Of a DNA stretch of 64,000 nucleotides, positions 38,066 through 49,034 are shown piece by piece. Under the pieces are notes generated by a model that worked only from the letters and a program-made list of their open reading frames with translations, was not told where the DNA came from and made no database searches. Location of the stretch: assembly GCA_016710115.1 (NCBI GenBank), contig JADJLN010000018.1:1-64000 (forward strand), in the 5' to 3' direction. The first letter of the stretch is position 1, and every line of letters begins with the position of its first letter. A program made the position numbers and the translations under genes. The stretch is from Saprospiraceae bacterium (GTDB lineage: Bacteria; Bacteroidota; Bacteroidia; Chitinophagales; Saprospiraceae).

Positions 38066-39852
38066 CCGGGCTCGACTGGGGTATTCTGCTGGCGTTTCTC
38101 CTGGTGACCCTGGTTGTGGGCTTGTGGTCCAGTCGCAAGTCGGGAAAAGATGCGGAAGAATTTTTCCTTTCCGGCCGGCAGATGCCCTGGTGGCTGCTGG
38201 GGATATCCATCGTGGCGACTACGTTTTCAGCAGACACACCCAACCCGGTCACCGACATCGTTCGACAGCACGGTGTAAGTGGCAACTGGCTATGGTGGGC
38301 GTTTCTATTAACCGGCATGTTGACCGTTTTTGTCTATGCCCGTTTATGGCGCCGATCAGGGGTACTCACGGATCTGGAATTCTATGAAATTCGTTACGGT
38401 GGAAAACCTGCAGCCTTTTTACGCGGTTTCCGGGCCATCTATCTCGGTGTTGTGTTCAATGTCATGATCATGGCGACCGTGATACTGGCCGGGATCAAGA
38501 TCGGTGGCGTTCTCCTGGGCTGGTCACCGCTGGAAACAGTGTTGATCGCCGGTTCTGTGACGCTCGCATATTCAGCACTCGGCGGGCTGAGAGGCGTGCT
38601 CTGGACGGATTTTATCATGTTTTTCATGGCCATGACGGGAGCCATAGCAGCAGCCGTGGTTGCGCTGGATCATCCGGAAGTTGGTGGCCTCAGTGGACTG
38701 GTCGCCCATTTCTCTGGTACAAAAACATTGGACCTGATCCCGGATCTCAGTGATCCTTCGGTGTATATCCCCCTTTTTCTGATTCCTATCGCTGTCCAGT
38801 GGTGGAGTGTCTGGTATCCTGGCGCTGAACCGGGTGGGGGAGGCTATGCCGCCCAACGCATGCTGGCTGCAAAAAACGAACAAAACGCGCTAGGAGCTGT
38901 CCTCCTCTTTAACATCGCGCACTACGCTTTACGCCCCTGGCCCTGGATTCTGGTGGCCCTGGCTTCCATGATCCTGTATCCCGATCTGGCCTCCCTGCAA
39001 AGTGCTTTCCCGCATCTGGATCCACAGGTAGTAAAGGATGACCTGGCTTATCCAGCTATGTTGATGCTTCTTCCAGCCGGGCTTCTCGGGCTTGTCGCCA
39101 CCAGCCTGATCGCCGCCTTTATGAGTACCATTTCCACACACCTCAACTGGGGTTCATCCTATCTGGTCAATGACCTTTGGGTGCGGTATATCCGTCCGGA
39201 AGCCCCGCCTGCAGAACAGGTCAGGATAGGAAGATGGTCCACACTGATCCTGATGGTCCTGGCGATCCTGCTCAGCCTGTTGCTCAGCAGCGCGTTGGAA
39301 GCATTCGGCATCCTTCTTCAGATCGGGGCTGGCACCGGGTTGATCTACATCCTCCGCTGGTTCTGGTGGCGTATCAATGCCTGGACCGAAATTGCCGGGA
39401 TGGTGATCTCCTTCCTGGTAGCACTGTATTTTGCCTTTGTACATGCCCGACTGGGACTGGAACCTGTTCCCACTCATATTCAGCTGGTGATCGGTGTCTT
39501 GATCACTACCGCGGGCTGGATCCTGGTCACGCTGGCAACTGCTCCTGAATCGCAGGCTGTATTGTCCCGGTTCTACACCCTGATCCGTCCGGCGGCCATC
39601 GGTTGGAAACCGGTGATCAAATCCGGATTAGCCAGTGAATCAATCCGGCAGGACCAGGTCAATCCAGGAAAACTGCCGATGCAGATCCTGGCGATGGTGG
39701 TGGGCTGTTTTCTGGTCTATGCCGTACTGTTTGCGATCGGGTACTGGCTGTACGGACAGATGAATTACGCACTTCCGGCACTGATTGCCTCGGTTGTCCT
39801 GGGCTGGGTGATGGTCGTCCTGGTGAAAAAAATTCAGAAAACAGCATTTTAA
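38062..39852 (+). CDS. Sodium/solute symporter (SSS family)
   Basis: 596 residues with about 13-14 membrane spans. SSS-type motifs: FFLSGRQMPWWLLGISIVATTFSADTP near the N-terminus (sodium-site region), GGLRGVLWTDFIMFFMAMTG, and STISTHLNWGSSYLVNDLW. The substrate is not evident. It overlaps lgt by 4 bp. Confidence 0.9.
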   Translation: MTGLDWGILLAFLLVTLVVGLWSSRKSGKDAEEFFLSGRQMPWWLLGISIVATTFSADTPNPVTDIVRQHGVSGNWLWWAFLLTGMLTVFVYARLWRRSGVLTDLEFYEIRYGGKPAAFLRGFRAIYLGVVFNVMIMATVILAGIKIGGVLLGWSPLETVLIAGSVTLAYSALGGLRGVLWTDFIMFFMAMTGAIAAAVVALDHPEVGGLSGLVAHFSGTKTLDLIPDLSDPSVYIPLFLIPIAVQWWSVWYPGAEPGGGGYAAQRMLAAKNEQNALGAVLLFNIAHYALRPWPWILVALASMILYPDLASLQSAFPHLDPQVVKDDLAYPAMLMLLPAGLLGLVATSLIAAFMSTISTHLNWGSSYLVNDLWVRYIRPEAPPAEQVRIGRWSTLILMVLAILLSLLLSSALEAFGILLQIGAGTGLIYILRWFWWRINAWTEIAGMVISFLVALYFAFVHARLGLEPVPTHIQLVIGVLITTAGWILVTLATAPESQAVLSRFYTLIRPAAIGWKPVIKSGLASESIRQDQVNPGKLPMQILAMVVGCFLVYAVLFAIGYWLYGQMNYALPALIASVVLGWVMVVLVKKIQKTAF

Positions 39853-39978
39853 CCCGGGCACGCAACCTGACCAGCAGGTTTTCCGTTACATACGAAGCAT
39901 GCAATACATTGTATGCGAAAATCCGCCAACCACAGGAGGAATTTCAAGATGCCTATGGCATCGAATAGACTTTTCTCC

Positions 39979-39986
39979 TATATTTG
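39979..39986 (+). promoter_or_regulatory. TAnnTTTG -7 box of tRNA-Cys
   Basis: TATATTTG lies 12 bp before the first base of the tRNA. Confidence 0.45.
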
Positions 39987-39998
39987 TGCCCCCAACAG

Positions 39999-40072
39999 GG
40001 TCACGTGGCCGAGCGGCTAGGCAGAGGTCTGCAAAACCTCGTACAGCGGTTCGAATCCGCTCGTGACCTCCA
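39999..40072 (+). tRNA. tRNA-Cys (GCA), CCA encoded
   Basis: Full cloverleaf: acceptor GGTCACG/CGTGACC, D arm with GCC/GGC, anticodon stem GAGGT/ACCTC with loop CTGCAAA (anticodon GCA), T arm AGCGG TTCGAAT CCGCT, discriminator T as expected for Cys, and an encoded CCA (40070-40072). Confidence 0.96.
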
Positions 40073-40073
40073 G

Positions 40074-40106
40074 AAAGGACCACCATATCGGTGGTCCTTT
40101 TCTTTT
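40074..40106 (+). terminator. Rho-independent terminator after tRNA-Cys
   Basis: AAAGGACCACC (40074-40084), loop ATATC, GGTGGTCCTTT (40090-40100) then TCTTTT, 1 bp after the tRNA CCA. Confidence 0.85.
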
Positions 40107-40147
40107 CCCGGGAAACGGTGTCTGGCATTCAGTTTCAACAGCTTTCC

Positions 40148-40155
40148 TATTTTTG
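40148..40155 (+). promoter_or_regulatory. TAnnTTTG -7 box upstream of the 40.2 kb gene
   Basis: TATTTTTG, 42 bp before the ATG at 40198. Confidence 0.35.
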
Positions 40156-40197
40156 GTCTCATCTGACCGACCTGTGTCGGCCCTCATCTTCACGATC

Positions 40198-41589
40198 ATG
40201 AGCCTACCCCCCGATTGGATTGCCCTGATGGCCCGGCTCGATGAAACCATTTTTTTTGGAACTTCCAACCGCCCTTTGCCGCCAGAGCTTCGTGATCTTG
40301 CAAAGGATTGGAATGTAAAGCTTTCCGGAGATGATGCGGAGGCTGCACTCGAACTCCTCACCTATGCTTCTCTCCTGTCGGAAGGTACCTGTTTTCTACC
40401 CGCTTCATTACCCGATACGGAAGAAGTTCGCCCACTCCCATCCCGGGACTGGACGAAAGAACAGATCGAGAGCATCACCAGGATGCTCCACTTTCCACTA
40501 GCTCCCGGATGGCGTGAAACAGCCTGGCTCCTGCGGAAAAAGGGCTGGCAATGGCCTGAGGAATCCCTTACCGCCGTGTTCAACCTGGTTCAGCAACAAC
40601 CCGAAGTGTGGGCGGAGATTCGCGATCTGTGGCCTCCTTTAGCTCCCTGGCTGACCAGCCAGTTCAATACACGACATCTCTTTTTCCCAAGCGACCCACC
40701 CTCCCGAAATAAACTGTCTCCCGGCACTTGGGTCTCCTTCCTGTTCCGATGGATCCACCTCGATCCAACCGGAGCACTGGATTGGCTGCTGATCCAACAC
40801 CCAGCCATCCCCCCGGATATCTGGCAACCCTGGATCGAACGATATGGTTGCGATCTGCCACATGCTGTACTTCCTCTTCTGATCATCCTGACTCCGGAAG
40901 AACACGCACTCCCCTGGCTTCAGGCCAGAGTCCGGAATGACTGTGTCCAGACCGGGATTTCGCCGAAAATCAGCCTTTTCAGATCTGGTTTCCTGTTTGC
41001 ATCCTTCGGAGTGGAATAACTGGTTCCAACTGGACAACCCCACATTTTACAGACGGGTATTTGGCAGCCCGGATGCAGCCACTCTCGTCCCTGCCATTTA
41101 CCACCAGCTCACGAACTTCAGGGAACCGGACCACTGTCTGAACTTCCTGAAGATCCGTCTCCTGCATCCAGATATCCCTCTTCCCGGTTCTGAATCGGCA
41201 TTGACAACGTTTGTCCCCTCCATTGACCTGGCGCCACTGGTCGACCAGGCCATACGGGATTCTCGTTACCAGTTGATCCTGGGAGCCCTGCCTGGAACCT
41301 GCTGGTGAGTCCGCATTTGTACTGGACCGAATCCTTACTGGAAGCGGTGCTTCAGAGTTTTCAGGTTCGTCCTGCCCTTTCCTTTGAAGCCGCTACGGAT
41401 GAAGCGTTTGTCATCGCTCTGGCCTGGCGGGGGTCGTTGGGCGGACTGTTGCGTCGTGTTCAAGGGGATAACCTGCGACAGGCATTTGCGGGTCCGTTTG
41501 CCCGGCTATTACCCTATATCCTCGAGGTGATCAACAGTCGCAAGGCCATTCACCTTGCCCTTGAACCACGTCGGGCAGCGTCTGGCTAA
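40198..41589 (+). CDS. Uncharacterised alpha-helical protein, frame-interrupted
   Basis: Start MSLPPDWIALMARLDETIFFG; about 463 residues after joining three frames. It is Trp/Leu/Pro-rich with repeated helical pairs (LAPGWRETAWLLRKKGWQW, EVWAEIRDLWPPLAPWLTS, LLRRVQGDNLRQAFAGPFAR), suggesting a helical-repeat fold. The opening (IFFGTSNRPLPPEL) is reminiscent of DUF5691 proteins, but I cannot confirm this. Frame changes occur near 40970 and near 41300 (GGAAAC read as GGAAC). No obvious tie to the polysaccharide genes downstream. Confidence 0.6.
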
Positions 41590-41605
41590 AGGCGGGGATT
41601 TGGCT

Positions 41606-41613
41606 TACCTTTG
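41606..41613 (+). promoter_or_regulatory. TAnnTTTG -7 box upstream of GT2
   Basis: TACCTTTG, 24 bp before the ATG at 41638. Confidence 0.4.
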
Positions 41614-41637
41614 TGCCCTCCAAGATCGATACAGGTT

Positions 41638-42353
<716 letters not shown>

Positions 42354-42357
<4 letters not shown>

Positions 42358-43802
42358 GGCGGGAATTCCTCCTGAATATCCTCTTTCTTCTCGGGATCAA
42401 TCTGCTGATCAAGCCGCTGTACATCTTTGGCATTGACCTCAAGGTCCAGAATACACTGGGCACACAAACGTACGGGCTGTTTGCCGCCCTGTTCAGCCTC
42501 TCCTACATCCTGCAGATCATCAATGATGCCGGTCTGCAACAATTCAATAACCAGTCCATTTCGCAAGACAGAAGTCTGATCCGCGACCAGTATCCCCGGC
42601 TTCTGGGATTGAAATTCTGGCTGGCCATCATCTATCTGCTCGCCACCGTGCTGTTTGCACTCGCTATTGGTTATGGTTGGAATGTGCTCCCTCTGGTGAT
42701 CCACATTGCCCTGAACCAGGTGTTGCTGTCCTGGATCCTGTTTCAGCGATCCAATATCTCCGGGCTGGGCTTCTATCGCAAAGACAGCATCTTGTCCGTA
42801 CTGGACAAGCTCCTGATGCTGGCCATTTGCGGAATCCTGCTCTATCATCCTGATCTCCATTCCCGCTTTACATTGTCCTGGTTTATCTGGGCACAGACTG
42901 CCTCTTTCGGACTCACCCTGGTCGTTGGGAGAGTGTTTCTTCGCGGACATGCGCTTCGGATTGCAAGAACCTTCAGCTGGACTACCCTGCGTCCATTGGT
43001 CATCAAGAGTCTTCCGTTTGCCCTGGCTGTTCTGTTAATGAGTGCCTATACCCGAATGGACACGCTCCTTCTGGAGCGATTGCTCCCGGATGGCGACCAT
43101 GAAGCCGGTATCTATTACATGGCTTATAGGCTGTTGGATGCAGCCAACAATATGGCTCTCCTGTTTGCCGGTCTGCTCCTTCCGATGCTGTCGCAACTGT
43201 TGGCTAAAAAGGAGGATGTCCAGCCACTGGTTGTTTTAGGAACCCGGTTGTTGCTCGCCGGAAGTCTTGTAGCTTCTGTCGCTGTATCGCGGTTTGCAGA
43301 GCCGATCATCCACGGTCTGTATGATTCAGCACCAGAAGAGGCTGTCTCCGCTCTTCGTATTCTGATCTGGTCATTTGTACCTGTCAGTATGATGTATGTG
43401 TTTGGCACATTACTTACCGCAGGTTCTCGATTGGGGCTGATGAATAAGGTATTGGGGATCACTGTAGTCATCAACCTGATCCTGTTGTGGGTCCTGATTC
43501 CACAACAGGGAGCTGTCGGTGCTGCTTTGGCGACCCTGGTCACGCAGTGCTTTGTGGCAGGGTCAATGGTGATGCTGGCATTCAGGGTCATGCCGGTCCG
43601 AGTGGATCGAAAAGAGGTTATTCCGATCGTTCTATTCGTCGGTTTGATGATGGGCAGCATGCTCTTACCCACAGTGGATCGATTTTCCTGGCTTGTTCAA
43701 TTTGGACTTTATCTCCTGGCGGGGTTTGGCCTGGCAGCGATTTTGGGGTTGTTACCTGCACGGAATTTCCTGCACCTTATCCGTTCCCGGGCCCGGGCGT
43801 GA
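42354..43802 (+). CDS. Wzx-type polysaccharide flippase
   Basis: 482 residues from MRREFLLNILFLLGINLL, with about 12-14 membrane spans typical of the MOP/polysaccharide transporter superfamily. Conserved elements: YGLFAALFSLSYILQIINDAGL in the first spans, SYTRMDTLLL-like region (AYTRMDTLLLERLL) and GAVGAALATLVTQ. Moves lipid-linked repeat units across the inner membrane. Co-translated with GT2. Confidence 0.88.
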
Positions 43803-43812
43803 GGAGTTTTCC

Positions 43813-43820
43813 TAATTTTG
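43813..43820 (+). promoter_or_regulatory. TAnnTTTG -7 box upstream of the Wzz-like gene
   Basis: TAATTTTG, 18 bp before the ATG at 43839, may give an internal promoter in the polysaccharide operon. Confidence 0.35.
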
Positions 43821-43838
43821 GCCTCATAATCCGTACGG

Positions 43839-44966
43839 ATGAATACACAAGAGAGTTTACTGGGTGTCCTGCACACTATCTATCAATGGCGAAAGCGCCT
43901 GATCTATGCCACACTGGCTGTCGGGGTAGCGACGGCACTGATTTCCCTGTTATTGGCCAATTTCTATCAAGCCTCTACGACGTTTTATGCCGCTAATTCT
44001 GACCTGACCAAACCCGATCGGGTATTCGGACCACCCGGATCCTATGTAGAATATTTTGGATCGGGTGCGGATATCGACCGGCTGCTCACGATTTCGAGTT
44101 CTACCCAATTGCTGGATCGAATGATCGATACATTCGATCTGTTTTCGCAATACAATATTGATTCGAAGGGCGATAAAGCGCGGGAAAGGGCACGTCTCAA
44201 ATTATCCGGGCGCCTGTCGATCAATCAAACCAAGTACGACGGGATAACCATTCAGGTAGAGGATACGGATCCGGTCACTGCGGCCAATATGGCCAACATG
44301 GCACGAACTATCATAGATCATATTACACGTGAACATATCCGCAACAGCCAGAAACTACTCCTTGAAACGTACGAGATCAGTATCGATCAGAAACAGACCT
44401 ATTTAAATCATCTGGCCGATTCCCTGGAGGGTATCCAGCGCACCTTTGGTGTGTATGACTACCGTTTGCAATATCAGGTTATCGGTGACCAGATCTCACG
44501 CAAGACCATTCAACTGGCAGGAGATGAAGCCCGGCTGGAAACGTATCGCCGGATCGGGTACAACAACCGGGATACCATTGCCAACATCACCGCCCGGGTA
44601 GCCGCACTGCAAACCGAACTGGCTGACCTGAACGGAACGTCAGATGGCAAGCGGTTTAACATTCGCGAATTCGGTCACGGGGCTACACTGTTCAGCAAGG
44701 TGCAACAGCAATTCGAAAACACCAAGAACCAGCTGAGCTATGATATGGAAAAAGCCAACCATCTCCGGGCTGCTATGGATGGTGATACACCGGCTGTGAT
44801 ACCGTTCGAACAGGCACTGCCGCCGGAGATCAAAGTCAGGCCAAAGAGGGCATTTATGGTGCTGACTGCCATGATGCTGACGTTCATTTTTGGCATCCTG
44901 TTCCTGCTGGTCAAACGCCAGTATGAGATGATCAACTGGAAGCAATTGGCTGCGGATGGACGGTAG
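43839..44966 (+). CDS. Chain-length determinant (Wzz-like) protein
   Basis: 375 residues. Two terminal membrane helices (LIYATLAVGVATALISLLLA at about 22-41; AFMVLTAMMLTFIFGILFLL at about 338-357) flank a large periplasmic domain with long helical segments and a coiled-coil-like middle. This is the Wzz/polysaccharide co-polymerase topology. It lacks a C-terminal tyrosine-kinase domain. The position between flippase and ligase/polymerase supports a role in chain-length control. Confidence 0.85.
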   Translation: MNTQESLLGVLHTIYQWRKRLIYATLAVGVATALISLLLANFYQASTTFYAANSDLTKPDRVFGPPGSYVEYFGSGADIDRLLTISSSTQLLDRMIDTFDLFSQYNIDSKGDKARERARLKLSGRLSINQTKYDGITIQVEDTDPVTAANMANMARTIIDHITREHIRNSQKLLLETYEISIDQKQTYLNHLADSLEGIQRTFGVYDYRLQYQVIGDQISRKTIQLAGDEARLETYRRIGYNNRDTIANITARVAALQTELADLNGTSDGKRFNIREFGHGATLFSKVQQQFENTKNQLSYDMEKANHLRAAMDGDTPAVIPFEQALPPEIKVRPKRAFMVLTAMMLTFIFGILFLLVKRQYEMINWKQLAADGR

Positions 44967-46446
44967 TGCCGTCATTCGGTATCTTTCTCAATGGTCAGAC
45001 AGGCGTCTCTGGTACGCCTTTATCGGTTTGACCGCATTTTGTGTGCTTGGAGGCACATGGTGGGAAACGCCTGTTCTCATGTTCTTGCCCGCGATCCTCC
45101 TGGGTGCGGCCTGGATACTGACCGATCTGCGTCAGGTCTTCTTTCTTCTGCTCTTTTTTATTCCGCTTTCCATTGAGATGAATTTTTCCAGTGGGCTCGG
45201 CACCGACCTGCCAACAGAACCACTGATCATCTTGATGACCGGGGCCTTCGTCCTGCTCGTGTTGCATCAACCCAAACGAGTTGGATTGACCCATGTGTTC
45301 GATCTGCTTTTGCTGATCCATCTGGCCTGGATCGCCTGTAGTGCCCTGTTTGCCGAGATCCCTCTGGTTGCTGTCAAATTCACCCTGGCAAAAACCTGGT
45401 ATATCCTCACCTTCTACGGGATGGGCCGAATGATCTTGTCTTCACCAAAATCCTGGCGAATAGCAATCTGGTGCCTTTTGATCCCGCTAGCCATTACCCA
45501 TATCATCATTCTGATCAGATTCAGCGCCTACGGATTCTCCTTTCGGGAAGTCAACACGGTCGTTGGGCCATTCAACCGCAATCATGTCACTTTCGCGGCT
45601 CTGGCTGTGGTCTTCCTTCCTTTCGGATGGCATCTTTTTCGGGCCTACAGAAGCCACACCGTCATTCGCTGGTTCATACTGATCTTGCTGGCAATCATTC
45701 TGGTAGGGGTGCAGGTCTCCTACACACGAGCGGCCTATATTGCTCTCCTGGGCGGGATCGGTTCCGTTTTCCTGATCCGGTACAGGCTCATGGTGCCTAC
45801 CCTGGTTGTAGCCTGTATCGGGGTAGTCGTTTTCGGTGCCAGCCTGGTGAAAGACAACCGCTTTCTGGAATTCGCTCCAGACTACAACAAGACCATTTCT
45901 CATGTTGACTTCGATGATCTGCTGACCGCCACTGTAAAGCTCGAGGACATCTCAACAATGGAGCGTGTGTATCGATGGGTGGCCGGCAGTTACATGATCG
46001 GAGAACGCCCGTGGACGGGCTTTGGGCCAAATAACTTCTACCCCAATTATCAGGCCCGGACCGTCCGCAGTTTCACCACCTACGTCAGCGACAATCCGGA
46101 GCGCTCGGGAATTCACAATTATTACCTGATGACTGCGGTCGAACAAGGCATCCCCGGTCTGCTGGTCTATCTGCTGTTAATTTTCGGCGTCTTGATCATG
46201 GGTCAGCGAATCTATCACAGGACCGCTGATGACCAACGCAAACGAATGGTATTGACCGCATTGGCCAGCCTGGTCGTCATCCATGTCATGCAGACCATGA
46301 ATGATCTGCTGGAGACGGACAAGGTCGGACCTTTCTTTTTCATGTCCATTGCCATCCTGGCCAATATTGACCGCCTCAATCAACAGGACCTGACAGCAGA
46401 AGCGTCACCGAAAGATCCTGTTTCGAACCGAACCGACGAGAACTGA
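44956..46446 (+). CDS. O-antigen ligase/polymerase family protein
   Basis: 496 residues with about 11 membrane spans. The Wzy_C/WaaL-type large periplasmic loop includes MERVYRWVAGSYMIGERPWTGFGPNNFYP and SGIHNYYLMTAVEQGIPGLLVYL (conserved HN..L....GIPG pattern). It either ligates O-antigen to lipid A-core or polymerises repeat units. It overlaps Wzz by 11 bp and overlaps the convergent lipoprotein gene by 71 bp. Confidence 0.88.
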   Translation: MDGSAVIRYLSQWSDRRLWYAFIGLTAFCVLGGTWWETPVLMFLPAILLGAAWILTDLRQVFFLLLFFIPLSIEMNFSSGLGTDLPTEPLIILMTGAFVLLVLHQPKRVGLTHVFDLLLLIHLAWIACSALFAEIPLVAVKFTLAKTWYILTFYGMGRMILSSPKSWRIAIWCLLIPLAITHIIILIRFSAYGFSFREVNTVVGPFNRNHVTFAALAVVFLPFGWHLFRAYRSHTVIRWFILILLAIILVGVQVSYTRAAYIALLGGIGSVFLIRYRLMVPTLVVACIGVVVFGASLVKDNRFLEFAPDYNKTISHVDFDDLLTATVKLEDISTMERVYRWVAGSYMIGERPWTGFGPNNFYPNYQARTVRSFTTYVSDNPERSGIHNYYLMTAVEQGIPGLLVYLLLIFGVLIMGQRIYHRTADDQRKRMVLTALASLVVIHVMQTMNDLLETDKVGPFFFMSIAILANIDRLNQQDLTAEASPKDPVSNRTDEN

Positions 46447-46918
46447 GCTGCGAGAATTCCAGCCCTACGAGTGGTTTATAGAGGTAGTAGCCCTTTGTCG
46501 TCCGCAGGGGATTGTCAACTTCTGTTCTGATCAGTATGCTGTCCACCTGATTTCCGTTTTGCCAGATTTCCATGGATTGCACCTGGAGATCCTTCTCGAT
46601 GCATCGGTACCGGATATGGCGTCGGAGACCATCTGAAATCGTATCGCGTTGATATTGGTCATGCCAGGCTGGGCGGTTAATATCCCATTGTTTGAGCAGG
46701 TCCAGCTCGAATTCCCAGGAATAGGCATTGTATTCGATAGTCTCCGGTTTGCCGTTTACCTCCACGGTCTTGACCACATCAAAGTGTCCTCCCAGCCGAT
46801 CCTCCTCGGCTGTTAAAAACCCCTTCAGGTCAAAAAAGACGAGGGGACCCTGAGGCCTTTCCTCATTACAGCCTGCCGCGATCCAGATGACCAGCACAAT
46901 CCAACTGAATGCCCTCAT
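46376..46918 (-). CDS. Lipoprotein of unknown function
   Basis: 180 residues. MRAFSWIVLVIWIAAGCNEERP carries a lipobox (AAGC). The body (FFDLKGFLTAEEDRLGG, WEFELDLLKQWDINRPAWHD, LQVQSMEIWQNGNQVDSIL) contains alternating strands, with no recognised family. Its start overlaps the gpmI stop (ATGA), and its 3' end overlaps the ligase gene on the opposite strand. Confidence 0.72.
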   Translation of the reverse strand: MRAFSWIVLVIWIAAGCNEERPQGPLVFFDLKGFLTAEEDRLGGHFDVVKTVEVNGKPETIEYNAYSWEFELDLLKQWDINRPAWHDQYQRDTISDGLRRHIRYRCIEKDLQVQSMEIWQNGNQVDSILIRTEVDNPLRTTKGYYLYKPLVGLEFSQLSSRRFGSKQDLSVTLLLSGPVD

Positions 46919-48459
46919 CCGTTCTTCCGCTTTACGAGGTTCAGCCCGTCCATCCGTGCAGGCACCTCAATACCGAACAGGTGGAGTATGGTCGGTGAAA
47001 TATCGGCCAGCTTGCCATCCAATACCACCTCACCATCCGGCTGAGGAGACAGATAAATAACCGGCACCGGATTCATGGTATGCGCAGTGTGAGGTGTCCC
47101 GTCAGGATTGATCATGGTGTCCGAGTTGCCGTGATCGGCGATCAGGATCAGGTGATATCCGGCTGCCAGTGCGGCAGGGAGCAATCGCCCCAGACAGCCG
47201 TCAACAGTTTCTGCAGCTCTCATTGCTGCTGAAAAGACTCCGGTATGACCCACCATATCCGTATTGGCAAAATTGAGACAGATAAAATCGGGGCGCGTTT
47301 CAGCGATCTTTTTCAGCACAGCATCTGTCAGTTCCGGGGCGCTCATTTCCGGCTGGAGATCGTATGTAGCCACCTTCGGAGAGGGGACCACCAGACGATC
47401 TTCCCCCGGAAACGGGGCTTCTCTTCCACCGGAGAAAAAATAGGTGACATGAGGATACTTTTCGGTTTCTGCCATACGCAACTGCGAACGTCCTTCGCGA
47501 GAAAGCACCTCTCCAAGCGTTTCATGGAGGTTGTCTTTCTCAAAAATGACCGGAATCCCGGTAAAGGCCTCGTCATATCGGGTCATGGTCACAAAGTGGA
47601 GATCCAGAGGGGTCATGCCCCATTCCGGAAACGCCTGTTGGGTGAGAACGGTGGTCAGCTGACGTGGCCGATCTGTCCGGAAATTCACAAAAATGACCAC
47701 ATCCCCGAATTCGATCCGTCCGGGACCGTCATCGGGCCTCGCGATCACGACGGGTTCAACAAACTCATCTGTGATTCCGGCAGCATAGCTCAACCTCAGC
47801 GCCTCGACACCCGATTCCGCTTTTTCCCCGAGCTCATGGACGAGCAGATCATAGGCTTTTTTAACCCGTTCCCAACGTTGATCCCGGTCCATGGCATAGT
47901 ATCGGCCAATGATCGAGGCCAGGCGGGTGTGCGGTGCTTTTTCCAGGTGCTCTTCCAGGCGTCGGATAAAGTCGATACCAGTCTCAGGTCCCGTATCCCG
48001 CCCGTCGGTGAATGCATGGATCCGAATGTCGGGAACTCCTGCAGTTTCTGCCAGATCGATCAGTGCGATCAGATGGTCTAGGTGGCTGTGTACGCCACCA
48101 TCAGAAGCCAGAGCCAGTAGATGGAGCTTTTGATGAGGCGTTTTTGCTTTGTCCAATGCCTGGTTCAGGACCGGGTTTTTGGCGAGCGAACCATCCTGTA
48201 TTGCGCGATTGATCCGTACCAGTTCCTGGTACACAATTCGACCGGCCCCAATATTCAGGTGGCCTACTTCCGAGTTGCCCATCTGCCCTTCAGGTAAACC
48301 GACAGCGGTTCCATAGGTAGTCAGGGTAGCATGCGGTCGGCTGCGCATCAACTCGTCAAATACGGGTGTACATCCCCGGGCGATGGCATCCACCTCAGGG
48401 TCAGGCCCGAGACCCCAACCATCGAGGATGATAAACGCGACACGTTCAGCTCCATTCAT
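46915..48459 (-). CDS. gpmI: 2,3-bisphosphoglycerate-independent phosphoglycerate mutase
   Basis: 514 residues, normal length. Interconverts 3- and 2-phosphoglycerate with two Mn ions. AFIILDGWGLGP carries the first metal Asp, GQMGNSEVGHLNIGAGR the phosphoserine nucleophile. The phosphatase/transferase domain boundaries are intact (FTDGRDTGPETG, IGRYYAMDRDQRWERV, NFANTDMVGHTG, LIADHGNSDTM with metal ligands). Co-directional with the downstream lipoprotein. Confidence 0.96.
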   Translation of the reverse strand: MNGAERVAFIILDGWGLGPDPEVDAIARGCTPVFDELMRSRPHATLTTYGTAVGLPEGQMGNSEVGHLNIGAGRIVYQELVRINRAIQDGSLAKNPVLNQALDKAKTPHQKLHLLALASDGGVHSHLDHLIALIDLAETAGVPDIRIHAFTDGRDTGPETGIDFIRRLEEHLEKAPHTRLASIIGRYYAMDRDQRWERVKKAYDLLVHELGEKAESGVEALRLSYAAGITDEFVEPVVIARPDDGPGRIEFGDVVIFVNFRTDRPRQLTTVLTQQAFPEWGMTPLDLHFVTMTRYDEAFTGIPVIFEKDNLHETLGEVLSREGRSQLRMAETEKYPHVTYFFSGGREAPFPGEDRLVVPSPKVATYDLQPEMSAPELTDAVLKKIAETRPDFICLNFANTDMVGHTGVFSAAMRAAETVDGCLGRLLPAALAAGYHLILIADHGNSDTMINPDGTPHTAHTMNPVPVIYLSPQPDGEVVLDGKLADISPTILHLFGIEVPARMDGLNLVKRKNG

Positions 48460-48649
48460 CAGGCAAAAGTACAGTGGGTGTGCCAGAAAGGTTCACGAAC
48501 TGACTGAAAATCGAACACCACAGGAAAATAAGGTGGAACGAAATCAACTTTCAACCCGTTGTTTGGTCATGAATGTGGAACATGGAGTAATACAACTTGC
48601 TCTTCCGCTCGTTTAACAGTAGCTTTAGAGCGCCAACACCTCCTTGAAC

Positions 48650-49034
48650 ATGAAAGTCGTCCTTCTCGTTTTCAGTCTTCTTTCAGCAACAACCGGGTAC
48701 AGCCCAATCGAACGCTTTACAGGCGATCAACCAGGCCATGCAGCGCGGTGATGCGACAACCATTGCCACTTATTTCGATCAATCTGTCGTCCTGGATATC
48801 CTGGGCGATGAAGCGATAACTTCTCCTGCCGATGCAAAAAAACGCTTGGAAGTCTTCTTTTCACGACACAAACCCGCCGGTTTCAAACAGTCGCACAGTG
48901 GTTCATCACAGGGAAAAGATTCACATTATATTATCGGAGAACTCAACGATGCCGCAGGAAAATATCGTGTCTATCTCTACTTCAAGACGAGCGGAGGGAA
49001 ATACGCACTTCAGGAAATGCGGATTGATCAATAG
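48650..49034 (+). CDS. DUF4783 secreted protein, one frameshift
   Basis: About 127 residues. MKVVLLVFSLLSATTGYS is a signal peptide; the mature part (NQAMQRGDATTIATYFDQSV, VVLDILGDEAITSPADAKKR, GKDSHYIIGELNDAAGKYRV) is a DUF4783 fold (NTF2-like, common in Bacteroidota). Near 48695 an extra C (CCC for CC) shifts the frame between signal and mature domain. Function unknown. Confidence 0.8.
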
